A DNA stretch of 9,841 nucleotides, taken from assembly GCA_013002375.1 (NCBI GenBank), contig JABDJW010000322.1:1-9841 (forward strand), read 5' to 3'. Numbering within the stretch: the first letter of the stretch is position 1; every line of letters starts with the position of its first letter. The translations under genes and the position numbers were made by a program. The DNA comes from Acidimicrobiales bacterium. GTDB taxonomy: Bacteria > Actinomycetota > Acidimicrobiia > Acidimicrobiales > SHLQ01. Shown in pieces: positions 1 through 5,940 of the stretch. The notes under the pieces are model-generated. The model saw only the letters and a list, made by a program, of their open reading frames with translations, did no database searches and was not told the DNA's origin.

Positions 1-2
1 CC

Positions 3-566
3 GGCCAGCTGCGCGGATCGGTCGACACCTGGACACGCGAGCGCGACCTGCTGGCCGACTGGCTCCGTTCCGAAGCACAACCCGATGGCTGGTTCGTGCA
101 GGCGGCCGGTCGATCGGTGGCCGATGCTGCGACGTTGCTGGTGCCCGCGCTCGGTTTCCTGCCGGTCGCCGACCCGTCGGTCCAGCGGACGATGGAGGTC
201 GTGGCCCGCGACCTCGGCAACGGCCCCCTGCTGCACCGCTATCGAGACCCCGATGGGCTGGCCGGCGAGGAAGGTTCGTTCCTGCTCTGTTCGTTCTGGT
301 TGCTCGATTGCCTCATCCACTCCGGCCGGCTCGACGAAGCCGACGCGATGGTCGATGCCCTGCTCGATCTGTCGAACGACGTCGGCGTGTTCTCCGAGAT
401 GGTCGACCCGGCGAACGGCGTCGCGCTCGGCAATACACCGCAAGCCTTCACCCACATGGCCGTCGTCACGTCGTGCGACGCATTGACCGCAGCCCGACAG
501 GGAAAGCTCCCGCCGCCCGACACCGCCTTCTCGTTCGCCGAAGCTGCGCTCGCCCGGCGCGCCTGA
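3..566 (+). CDS. Glycoside hydrolase family 15 protein (glucoamylase/trehalase type), C-terminal part
   Basis: The reading frame is open from the left edge, so the start and most of the gene lie outside; 187 residues are visible. The sequence matches the last part of the GH15 (alpha/alpha)6-barrel catalytic domain. It shows an HRYRDPDGLAGEEGSF segment, then CSFWLLDCL with a helix rich in EA, then a GVFSEMVDP...GNTPQAFTH block. In GH15 enzymes the Glu of this SE block (codon at 396-398) aligns with the general-base catalytic Glu, and the GN.PQAF.H stretch closes the active-site end of the barrel. Bacterial members hydrolyse terminal alpha-linked glucose from maltodextrins, or trehalose; the visible part cannot separate these. 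The protein is probably cytoplasmic, since many actinobacterial homologues lack a signal peptide, but the N-terminus is not seen. The gene is convergent with the next one, with only 11 nt between the stops. Confidence 0.87.
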   Translation, partial: GQLRGSVDTWTRERDLLADWLRSEAQPDGWFVQAAGRSVADAATLLVPALGFLPVADPSVQRTMEVVARDLGNGPLLHRYRDPDGLAGEEGSFLLCSFWLLDCLIHSGRLDEADAMVDALLDLSNDVGVFSEMVDPANGVALGNTPQAFTHMAVVTSCDALTAARQGKLPPPDTAFSFAEAALARRA

Positions 567-577
567 ACCCGCCGGCC

Positions 578-1804
578 TCAGTCGAGGACGGTGAAGGTGA
601 GTCCGGCGTGCTCGATCAACCGCTCGATCAGATGATCTCCGAACGCAGTGGCCGGCGTGTGGAACCCGCCGGGTACGGCTTCGCGGTCGAGGTCGAGGAA
701 CGCCGCCGCAGCCTCGCTGAACATCTTGGCCGTCGAGCCATAGCCGGGGTCGCGGTCGCCGGTGACCTTGGTGACGATCCTGTCGCCCGACGCGGTCTCG
801 CCGAAGAAACGCAGATCGAAGAAGCCGGCTTCCTGCGTCTTCGGTGACGGACCGGTTCCCGGCTTGGGGAGCACCCGGTACAGCGCCTTGCGAATCGGGC
901 CGACCGCCGCCGCGCCCATGAACGCCCCCATGCCGCCGGTGATCCCCGACGCCTTGACCGCGCCGAGCGGACCATCGCCCATGAGGATCGCCTCGTCGTA
1001 GAGGAAGTCGTCGCCCCACGGCCGCCCCAACAGGGCGTGGCTGCGGTGCACGATGCGGGTGTTGATCGACGCCATGACGAAGGGGGCCACCCATTCGCCG
1101 GACGCGTCGTCGCGCTGGGGCAGGGTGACCTCGGGTTGTTCGACGCCACTTCGCAGGTCGGCCGGAGCAAGGGCGTAGGGATTGGCCATCACCTTCCGCA
1201 ACGTGGGATCGGCGGCGACCTCCTCCATCACGTTCATCATGCTGGCGATCGTGCCGCCGCTCGCGCCCCCTCTCGACCCCTTGACCCGCATGGCGATCCA
1301 CCGGCAGTGGTCGCCGAATCGATCGATGGCCTGCTGCTGGGTGAACCACACGCCGAGATCGGAGGGAATCGAATCGAACCCGCACGAGTGCACGATGCGG
1401 GCGCCGCTGGCCACCGCAGCCTCGTGGTGGGCATCGATCATGCGCTGCATCCACTGGGGTTCGCCGGAGAGGTCGCAGTAGTCGGTGCCGGCGGTGGCCG
1501 CGGCGGCGACCAACTCGGAGCCGTACAACGCGTAGGGCCCGACCGTTGACGCCACCACCCGGGTGCGCTCGACCAGGCCGGCCATCGAATCGGCATCGGC
1601 GGCATCGGCCACGATGCGCTCGACGTCGGCTCCGGTCGCCGCCGCCACCTCGGCCAGTTTGGCTTCGTTGCGACCGGCGATCGCCCACCGAAGCGGGCCA
1701 TCGGTGCCGTGGCGGTCGACCAGATACCGGCAGATGATCTGCCCGACGAAACTGGTGGCCCCGAAGACGACGAGATCGAACGGTCGGTCGGCATGAGGTG
1801 TCAT
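578..1804 (-). CDS. Trans-acting enoyl reductase / saccharopine dehydrogenase-like NAD(P)-binding protein
   Basis: This is a 408-residue protein with an N-terminal Rossmann fold: GATSFVG at residues 15-21 is the dinucleotide-binding glycine loop, followed by AGRNEAKL at 43-50. Further conserved blocks are VGPYALYG (88-95), DLSGEPQW (111-118), CGFDSIPSDLG (141-151) and a Gly-rich GGASGGT (179-185). These, and the roughly 410-residue length, match the saccharopine dehydrogenase-like family that includes mycobacterial Rv2953. Rv2953 is the enoyl reductase that works in trans with polyketide synthases in phthiocerol/phenolphthiocerol lipid assembly. No polyketide synthase gene is near it here, so the substrate is unknown; reduction of an unsaturated acyl chain or lipid is an inference from the family. 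The ATG at 1804 has no clear ribosome binding site but has a TAGGGT hexamer 6 nt before it, suggesting a leaderless mRNA. The gene is divergent from the DUF2505 gene. Confidence 0.85.
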   Translation of the reverse strand: MTPHADRPFDLVVFGATSFVGQIICRYLVDRHGTDGPLRWAIAGRNEAKLAEVAAATGADVERIVADAADADSMAGLVERTRVVASTVGPYALYGSELVAAAATAGTDYCDLSGEPQWMQRMIDAHHEAAVASGARIVHSCGFDSIPSDLGVWFTQQQAIDRFGDHCRWIAMRVKGSRGGASGGTIASMMNVMEEVAADPTLRKVMANPYALAPADLRSGVEQPEVTLPQRDDASGEWVAPFVMASINTRIVHRSHALLGRPWGDDFLYDEAILMGDGPLGAVKASGITGGMGAFMGAAAVGPIRKALYRVLPKPGTGPSPKTQEAGFFDLRFFGETASGDRIVTKVTGDRDPGYGSTAKMFSEAAAAFLDLDREAVPGGFHTPATAFGDHLIERLIEHAGLTFTVLD

Positions 1805-1810
1805 GCCCCG

Positions 1811-1816
1811 ACCCTA
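1811..1816 (-). promoter_or_regulatory. Predicted -10 element (TAGGGT), leaderless start for the enoyl reductase gene
   Basis: On the minus strand the hexamer TAGGGT is followed by exactly 6 nt and then the ATG at 1804. This is the actinobacterial TAnnnT -10 pattern with its final T at -7 relative to the A of ATG, so transcription would begin at the start codon. No purine-rich Shine-Dalgarno is visible and no -35 is recognisable. The same hexamer at the same distance precedes the amidohydrolase gene at 4092. Confidence 0.55.
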
Positions 1817-1889
1817 GGCGCGCCCGGCTACGACCACTTGCTGGGCCGCCATCAATCGTGGTTGGGTGGATCTCGCATCACACCCGGCT

Positions 1890-1895
1890 GAGGAG
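1890..1895 (+). promoter_or_regulatory. Shine-Dalgarno GAGGAG for the DUF2505 gene
   Basis: GAGGAG lies 5 nt upstream of the ATG at 1901 and fixes that start. Unlike its divergent neighbour, this gene therefore appears to have a leadered mRNA. Confidence 0.7.
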
Positions 1896-1900
1896 ACCCG

Positions 1901-2389
1901 ATGGGATTCAAGGGAAGCGAGACCTACCCGGCCAAGCCCAAAAAGGTCTTCGCCATGCTGTCCGACCCCGACGTCATCACCGCCCGCTTCGAGGCGGCCG
2001 GCGACAAAGACGTCGAGATCATCCGGTGCGAGCCCGACGGCGACGGCTTCATCATCCAGAGCAAGCGCACCGTCACGATCGACCTGCCCGGCTTCGCCAA
2101 GAAGGCCCTCTCCCCCACCAACCGTATGACCCAGACCGAACGCTGGAGCGCTCCCGACGACGACGGCGGCCGCACCGCCACGTTCACCATCGAGGTGCCC
2201 GGTACGCCCGTTCGAACCGAAGGAACCTACGAGCTCCGTCGCTCGGGCAAGAAGACCGTCCACTCGGTCACGGGCGACCTGGAGATCAAGATCCCGATCA
2301 TCGGCAAGAAGCTCGGCTCGTTCCTGTCGGGCACGATCAAAAAGGCCGTCGCCGACGACCTGGCCTTCAACAAGAAGCAGTTCGACTAG
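1901..2389 (+). CDS. DUF2505 domain-containing protein (START/SRPBCC-like fold)
   Basis: This 162-residue protein spans the full DUF2505 family. The N-terminus has the family pattern (TYPAKPKKVFAMLSDPDVI), with an amphipathic first strand and helix as in START/Bet v1-like folds. The middle has a strongly alternating beta region (TATFTIEVPGTPV; YELRRSGKKTVHSVTGDLEIKIP). The C-terminus has a long Lys-rich helix (KKLGSFLSGTIKKAVADDLAFNKKQFD), the helix that closes the hydrophobic cavity in this superfamily. The family is common in Actinomycetota and has no established biochemical role; binding of a lipid or other hydrophobic ligand is an inference from the fold. There is no signal peptide or membrane segment, so it should be cytosolic. 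It is convergent with the amidohydrolase gene, with 5 nt between stops, and divergent from the enoyl reductase gene, with which it could share a promoter region of about 96 bp. Confidence 0.85.
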   Translation: MGFKGSETYPAKPKKVFAMLSDPDVITARFEAAGDKDVEIIRCEPDGDGFIIQSKRTVTIDLPGFAKKALSPTNRMTQTERWSAPDDDGGRTATFTIEVPGTPVRTEGTYELRRSGKKTVHSVTGDLEIKIPIIGKKLGSFLSGTIKKAVADDLAFNKKQFD

Positions 2390-2401
2390 CCCGCTCAGTC
2401 G
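2383..2401. terminator. Short inverted repeat spanning two convergent stop codons
   Basis: CGACT (2383-2387) and AGTCG (2397-2401) are inverted with a 9-nt loop, and the stem can be extended by weak G-T pairs. The hairpin contains the stop codons of both convergent genes. There is no U-tract on either side, so an intrinsic terminator is uncertain. Confidence 0.25.
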
Positions 2402-4092
2402 GTGGAGCGCAGCAGGCGGCCGGCCAGGGCGCCGGTGTGCTCGCCCGATTCCATGAAGGGCTCGCCGTTCACGATCGTGTGATCGATGCCGGTCGCCTTC
2501 TGCACGAAACGGGGTGAATCGCCCGGGAAGTCGTGCACGATCTCGGGCAGTGGCAGCCACAGCGCATCGATGTCGATGATGTTCAGATCGGCGAACGAAC
2601 CCGGGGTCAAGGTGCCGCGGTCCTTGAACCCGATCAGCCCGGCCGTGTCGCCGCTGACCCGCCGAACGCCGTCTTCGAGGGTGATCGCCCCCTTGTCGCG
2701 CACCCAGTGAGCCAGGAAGAACGTGGCCTGGCTGGCATCCATGATCTGGGTTGCGTGGGCACCGGCATCGGCCAAACCCATGACGGTGACCTCGGATTGC
2801 AGGAGCTCGCCGATGGCGTCGAAATCCTCGTTGAGCACCGGCCAATTCACGACCGCCCGACCGTCGCTCTGGTCGAGCACGTCGATGTAGGTCTCGATCG
2901 GCGACACACCGCGAGCCCGCCCGATGGCGGCCACCGAATCGCCGTCGCCGTACTCGTACCGGGCACCCGCAGCCGGCTCCATCACGAACATGCGCTCGTA
3001 GAGGTCGGCCGGTTGGGATGCACCCTCGCTGATGAGCGCAGCTCGGATCTCGGGGTCGCGCAGCGCGGCGAGGCGCCCGGCCAGATCCATGTCGAGCAAC
3101 GGTGCGTAGGCGGGCAGCGAATCGAGGAGCGTGTTGGCGGCCAGGCTGAACAACACCCCGATGCTGCGGGGCGTGGTCTGGGGCCGTAGTTGAGATCCGT
3201 TGGCATTGGCCTGGGCCGAGAGCTCGAGCACCCGGCGGTAGTGATCGCCGAGCGACTTCATCTGCATCAGGTTGAAGGTGAAGGGCCGACCGGTGCGGCG
3301 GCTGAGCTCGGCGATCCAGGCCATCTCGTCGTCGACCCGGCTGGTCGAGCCGTCCTCCTCGTTGTAGCGGGGTGCGCATTCGAGGATGCCCCGCCCCAGC
3401 CGGCCGAGCGGTTCGGCGATGGCCATGAACTCGTCGGGGTTCGACCACGTGCCCGGCACATGGCGTCCGTCGGGCACCCGATGGGTCAGGCTGCGCGAGA
3501 TCGAGTAGCCGATGGCGCCCGCCTCGATCGCTTCTTCGACGAGTGCGGCCATGGCCGCGAGCTGCTCGGGCGTCGCTTCGAAATCGCGTTCGCAGGCCGC
3601 ATCGCCGGCCACGTAGGTGCGCACCGCGACATCGCCCACCAACCCGCCGGCATTGATGCCCTTGGGCATGGCATCGACGACGTCGAGGTACTGGCCGTAG
3701 GTCTCCCAGTTCCAGTCGAGTCCTTCGAGAATGGCCGACGCGGGAATGTCCTCGACCGATTCCATCATGTGGGCCAGGATCGGCGCCTCACCCTGCTTGA
3801 GCGGTGCGAACGTCATGCCGCAGTTGCCCATCAGCACCGAGGTGACCCCGTGCCAGCACGACGACGACATCAGGGGATCCCACCCCACCTGGGCGTCGAG
3901 GTGCGAGTGCAGGTCGACGAACCCGGGCGTGACGATGCGATCGGTGGCGTCGATGATGCGGCCCGCGCCCGCCTGGTCGACATCGCCCACCGCGGTGATG
4001 CGATCGCCGTCTATCGCGATGTCGGCGGCGCGGCGAGGGGCACCGGTGCCGTCGACCACGGTGCCGTTGGTGATGATCAGATCGTGACTCAT
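2395..4092 (-). CDS. Amidohydrolase family protein, N-acyl-D-amino-acid deacylase (D-aminoacylase) type
   Basis: This 565-residue cytosolic protein has the metal-dependent amidohydrolase layout. An N-terminal beta-sandwich opens with LIITNGTVVDGTG. The barrel entry TPGFVDLHSHLDAQ gives the metal ligands His62 and His64. GNCG at 89-92 supplies Cys91, equivalent to the zinc-ligand Cys of D-aminoacylases. GLADAGAH at 439-446 gives the late catalytic Asp442, and a C-terminal beta-sandwich holds GTLTPGSFADLNIIDID. These are diagnostic of the D-aminoacylase branch, which releases D-amino acids from N-acyl forms. However, the stretch that normally carries a zinc-binding His (around ISHHK) reads FTFNLMQM (271-278) here, so the metal site may differ and the true substrate is uncertain. 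The protein is longer than typical D-aminoacylases (about 480-500). The ATG at 4092 is preceded by a leaderless-type -10. The gene is divergent from the Cys-rich small gene. Confidence 0.87.
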   Translation of the reverse strand: MSHDLIITNGTVVDGTGAPRRAADIAIDGDRITAVGDVDQAGAGRIIDATDRIVTPGFVDLHSHLDAQVGWDPLMSSSCWHGVTSVLMGNCGMTFAPLKQGEAPILAHMMESVEDIPASAILEGLDWNWETYGQYLDVVDAMPKGINAGGLVGDVAVRTYVAGDAACERDFEATPEQLAAMAALVEEAIEAGAIGYSISRSLTHRVPDGRHVPGTWSNPDEFMAIAEPLGRLGRGILECAPRYNEEDGSTSRVDDEMAWIAELSRRTGRPFTFNLMQMKSLGDHYRRVLELSAQANANGSQLRPQTTPRSIGVLFSLAANTLLDSLPAYAPLLDMDLAGRLAALRDPEIRAALISEGASQPADLYERMFVMEPAAGARYEYGDGDSVAAIGRARGVSPIETYIDVLDQSDGRAVVNWPVLNEDFDAIGELLQSEVTVMGLADAGAHATQIMDASQATFFLAHWVRDKGAITLEDGVRRVSGDTAGLIGFKDRGTLTPGSFADLNIIDIDALWLPLPEIVHDFPGDSPRFVQKATGIDHTIVNGEPFMESGEHTGALAGRLLRSTD

Positions 4093-4098
4093 GTCGAC

Positions 4099-4104
4099 AC
4101 CCTA
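4099..4104 (-). promoter_or_regulatory. Predicted -10 element (TAGGGT), leaderless start for the amidohydrolase gene
   Basis: TAGGGT on the minus strand is followed by 6 nt and then the ATG at 4092, placing the expected transcription start at the A of ATG. No Shine-Dalgarno is visible. Its TA step (4103-4104) is shared with a plus-strand hexamer. Confidence 0.55.
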
Positions 4105-4108
4105 CGAT
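4103..4108 (+). promoter_or_regulatory. Candidate plus-strand -10 element (TACGAT) for the Cys-rich gene
   Basis: TACGAT fits TAnnnT and lies 43 nt before the ATG at 4152. A start near 4115 would give a leader of roughly 37 nt that includes the GAGGT ribosome binding site. It overlaps the minus-strand TAGGGT through a common TA dinucleotide. No -35 is evident, so this is pattern matching only. Confidence 0.3.
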
Positions 4109-4137
4109 GTGAGCTGCGATTGGACCTGAAGGACCTC

Positions 4138-4142
4138 GAGGT
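4138..4142 (+). promoter_or_regulatory. Shine-Dalgarno GAGGT for the 53-residue Cys-rich protein
   Basis: GAGGT lies 9 nt upstream of the ATG at 4152 and supports that this short frame is translated. Confidence 0.5.
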
Positions 4143-4151
4143 AGCAAGTCA

Positions 4152-4313
4152 ATGTGTAAACGAATCACCTGCTCGACCTGCGGCAAGCCGTCATGGGCCG
4201 GCTGCGGCGCCCACGTCGAACAGGTGTTGGGCGACGTTGCCCCTGAGGACCGCTGCTCCTGCGATGGCGGAGCAACCAAGCCCGGCCTCCTCGATCGCCT
4301 GCTGGGGCGATAG
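4152..4313 (+). CDS. Conserved small Cys-rich (probable zinc-binding) protein, 53 residues
   Basis: A 53-codon frame begins MCKRITCSTCGKPSWAGCG and ends DRLLGR. It has Cys at 2, 7, 10, 18, 35 and 37 and His at 21. CxxC (7-10) plus CxxH (18-21) and CxC (35-37) look like a compact zinc-binding knuckle. I recognise the pattern TCxxCGKPxWAGCGxHVEQVLxxVxxxxRCxC from small uncharacterised proteins of many bacteria, but know of no assigned function. Nucleic-acid or protein binding is conceivable; nothing in the sequence decides it. A GAGGT ribosome binding site 9 nt before the ATG supports translation. The TAG stop is followed with no gap by the TTG/GTG start of the next gene, so the two are probably co-transcribed and translationally coupled. 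The frame is short and easily missed by gene callers. Confidence 0.75.
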   Translation: MCKRITCSTCGKPSWAGCGAHVEQVLGDVAPEDRCSCDGGATKPGLLDRLLGR

Positions 4314-4898
4314 TTGGTGGCCCAGTACCTTAGTGAATCCATCAGGTCAGGAGACGGCCTACCCCTCAACGTCAGCTTCGAGTCGGAATGGCAGAGGGTC
4401 GGCGCCGAGTGGATCATTCAGCACATCGCGAACGAACAGTCTGGGGCGCTGGATCTCCAATCCTTCCCCGTCTCATGGCCACTGGAGCTCGCCACCACCG
4501 ACCGCGGCTACGAGGTCATCGACTTTCGTCCAGACGGCAGTGCCGCTGATTCCGCCGCCAAGTCAACGAGCATTACCGCACAGCAGCTCGTTGAATGCTC
4601 TCGGCAGGCCGAATCGCCACGAATCCCCTCCGCATTCTCAACAGCCGCCGTGTCGCCCGGGTTGTATGAACAAGGCCGCTTCGAGGGCGTGCGATACGTC
4701 TCACCTGAGCCGATGTCAGGCTGGGTGTTCACTGCAAATGGCTTCTCCGGTGCAGTCGAGGAGTATCTCCACGAACACTTGTGGCACCTCGTCGAGGCCT
4801 TTCCCGAAGTCGCACGATTCCTCGGTCTGCCAGCTGGCTACTGGTTCGACACTGCAGCAATGTCTGCTCAGTTCGATCCGGAACTCCTGATCACCTAG
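4314..4898 (+). CDS. Hypothetical protein with C-terminal DUF2185/Imm33-like region
   Basis: This 194-residue protein is not confidently recognised along its whole length. The last 60 or so residues (MSGWVFTANG..., then EYLHEHLWHLVEAFPEVARFLGLPAGYWFD) resemble DUF2185/Imm33 proteins. Those have an SGW(R/V)F motif, an acidic spacer, a helix ending in P-(D/E)-(I/V)-x-x-(F/Y)-L, then a P-x-G-(S/Y)-x-F turn. Imm33 proteins are proposed immunity proteins of polymorphic toxin systems, but also occur alone. The N-terminal 130 residues match nothing I recognise. There is no signal peptide or membrane segment. The start is unsettled: TTG at 4314, immediately after the upstream stop, or GTG at 4317; GGGGCG at 4304-4309 could serve either. 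GC is about 60% by hand count, against about 70% in flanking genes, with more A/T-ending codons, which suggests acquisition. No toxin gene is nearby. Confidence 0.7.
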   Translation: MVAQYLSESIRSGDGLPLNVSFESEWQRVGAEWIIQHIANEQSGALDLQSFPVSWPLELATTDRGYEVIDFRPDGSAADSAAKSTSITAQQLVECSRQAESPRIPSAFSTAAVSPGLYEQGRFEGVRYVSPEPMSGWVFTANGFSGAVEEYLHEHLWHLVEAFPEVARFLGLPAGYWFDTAAMSAQFDPELLIT

Positions 4899-4921
4899 GC
4901 GACCCGCCGGACAGGAAAGGC

Positions 4922-5833
4922 TCAGGCGTTGGCGCCCGGCCAACCGCCGGCCTTGGCCACGAGGCCGGGCGTGGGGTGCTGGAGTTGTTCCTCGAGCCAC
5001 CCGGTCGTGGCGATCAGGGCATCGAGATCGAGCCCGGCGTCGAAGCCCATTTCCTCGACCATGTACACCACGTCCTCGGTAGGCACGTTGCCCGTCGCCC
5101 GGGGCGCGAAGGGGCAGCCGCCGACGCCGCCCAGGCTCGAATCGAAGGTGCGCACGCCACCGTCGATCGCGGCCGCGATGTTGGCCAGCGCGGTGTTTCG
5201 GGTGTTGTGGAAATGAGCTCGCAGCTGCGGGCCACCGGTCCCCAGGCGGTCGGCGACCGAGGCAAAGAGTGCGGCCACGCCGGTCGGCACGGCCACGCCG
5301 ATGGTGTCCGCGAGGGCGACCTCGACCGGCCCCGGCTCGGCCAGCTGCTCGGCCAGATCCACGACCACGCCGGGGTCGACCCGCCCTTCGAACGGGCACC
5401 CGAACGCCGCCGCGATGATGACCGACGTTCGAAGATCGGCGGCCTGGGCCGCCTCGCACACCTGGCGCCACCGCTCGACCGATTCGGCGATCGAGGCGTT
5501 CTGGTTCTTCTGCGAGAACGTCTCCGAGGCCACGACCACCCCGGTGACCTCGTCGGCGCCCGCCGCGACGGCTCGCTCGACGCCGCGGGTGTTGAAGGCC
5601 AGCGCGCTGTAACTCACACCGTCGGGGCGAGGCACGCCGGCCATGACGGCATCGCCGTCAGCCATCTTGGGCACCGCCGCGGGGCTGACGAAACTGGCCG
5701 CCTCGATCCGGGTATGGCCGGCGGCCGACAACCGCTCGACGAGCTCGATCTTCTGAGCCGTGGTGAGATCGGCCGGGTCGGCCTGGAGGCCGTCGCGAGG
5801 CGCAACTTCGACGATCTGTATCGATTCGGCCAT
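4922..5833 (-). CDS. Hydroxymethylglutaryl-CoA lyase
   Basis: This 303-residue TIM-barrel enzyme of the DRE-TIM/HMGL-like family cleaves 3-hydroxy-3-methylglutaryl-CoA to acetyl-CoA and acetoacetate, the last step of leucine breakdown. EVAPRDGLQ (9-17) carries the catalytic Arg13 and metal-ligand Asp14. SETFSQKN (103-110) and AAFGCPFEG (142-150) are family signatures. HFHNTRN (207-213) gives metal ligands His207 and His209. GGVGGCPFAPRATGN contains Cys240, the active-site Cys of the HMG-CoA lyase signature loop. The HxHN in place of HxHD is seen in some actinobacterial members as I recall them. I chose ATG 5833 because the conserved sequence starts at once after it and the length then matches the family; the frame stays open to 5953 and another ATG lies at 5848. 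No acyl-CoA carboxylase or dehydrogenase of the leucine pathway is adjacent. The gene is divergent from the ATPase gene. Confidence 0.92.
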   Translation of the reverse strand: MAESIQIVEVAPRDGLQADPADLTTAQKIELVERLSAAGHTRIEAASFVSPAAVPKMADGDAVMAGVPRPDGVSYSALAFNTRGVERAVAAGADEVTGVVVASETFSQKNQNASIAESVERWRQVCEAAQAADLRTSVIIAAAFGCPFEGRVDPGVVVDLAEQLAEPGPVEVALADTIGVAVPTGVAALFASVADRLGTGGPQLRAHFHNTRNTALANIAAAIDGGVRTFDSSLGGVGGCPFAPRATGNVPTEDVVYMVEEMGFDAGLDLDALIATTGWLEEQLQHPTPGLVAKAGGWPGANA

Positions 5834-5843
5834 GTGTCCGTCG

Positions 5844-5849
5844 AGCATA
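5844..5849 (-). promoter_or_regulatory. Candidate -10 element (TATGCT) for the HMG-CoA lyase gene
   Basis: TATGCT on the minus strand lies 10 nt before the ATG at 5833. This would give a very short leader of about 3-4 nt. No -35 is recognisable. Confidence 0.35.
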
Positions 5850-5877
5850 CTGCGGGGTATCTTCGCGGCCTCGAGCG

Positions 5878-5889
5878 CCACGAGCGTGG
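5878..5889. repeat. Small inverted repeat between divergent genes (possible operator)
   Basis: CCACG (5878-5882) and CGTGG (5885-5889) form an inverted repeat with a 2-nt spacer. CGAGCG also occurs twice, 9 bp apart (5872 and 5881). The site lies 45 bp from the HMG-CoA lyase start and 52 bp from the ATPase start. An operator role is a guess; short palindromes are frequent at this GC content. Confidence 0.25.
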
Positions 5890-5925
5890 TTCCATCATCG
5901 ATGGGCGCACCGAGTTGTCGCGGTC

Positions 5926-5931
5926 TAGCGT
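5926..5931 (+). promoter_or_regulatory. Candidate -10 element (TAGCGT) for the ATPase-SnoaL pair
   Basis: TAGCGT fits TAnnnT and lies 9 nt before the ATG at 5941, allowing a leaderless or near-leaderless transcript. Only a weak GGTGG is otherwise available as a ribosome binding site. Confidence 0.35.
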
Positions 5932-5940
5932 GGTGGCCCC

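Noticed and set aside
1814..3448. Long minus-strand frame of 544 codons in another phase over the DUF2505 and amidohydrolase genes
   Set aside because: Arg/Gly/His-rich translation with no domain; it overlaps two well-supported genes and arises from GC-rich codon structure.
3190..4890. Plus-strand frame of 566 codons across the amidohydrolase, Cys-rich and Imm33-like genes
   Set aside because: Antisense to the amidohydrolase and out of frame with the two plus-strand genes; its composition changes abruptly and no motif is recognisable.
4899..4921. Possible terminator between the Imm33-like gene and the HMG-CoA lyase gene
   Set aside because: The 23-nt gap shows no convincing stem or U-run.
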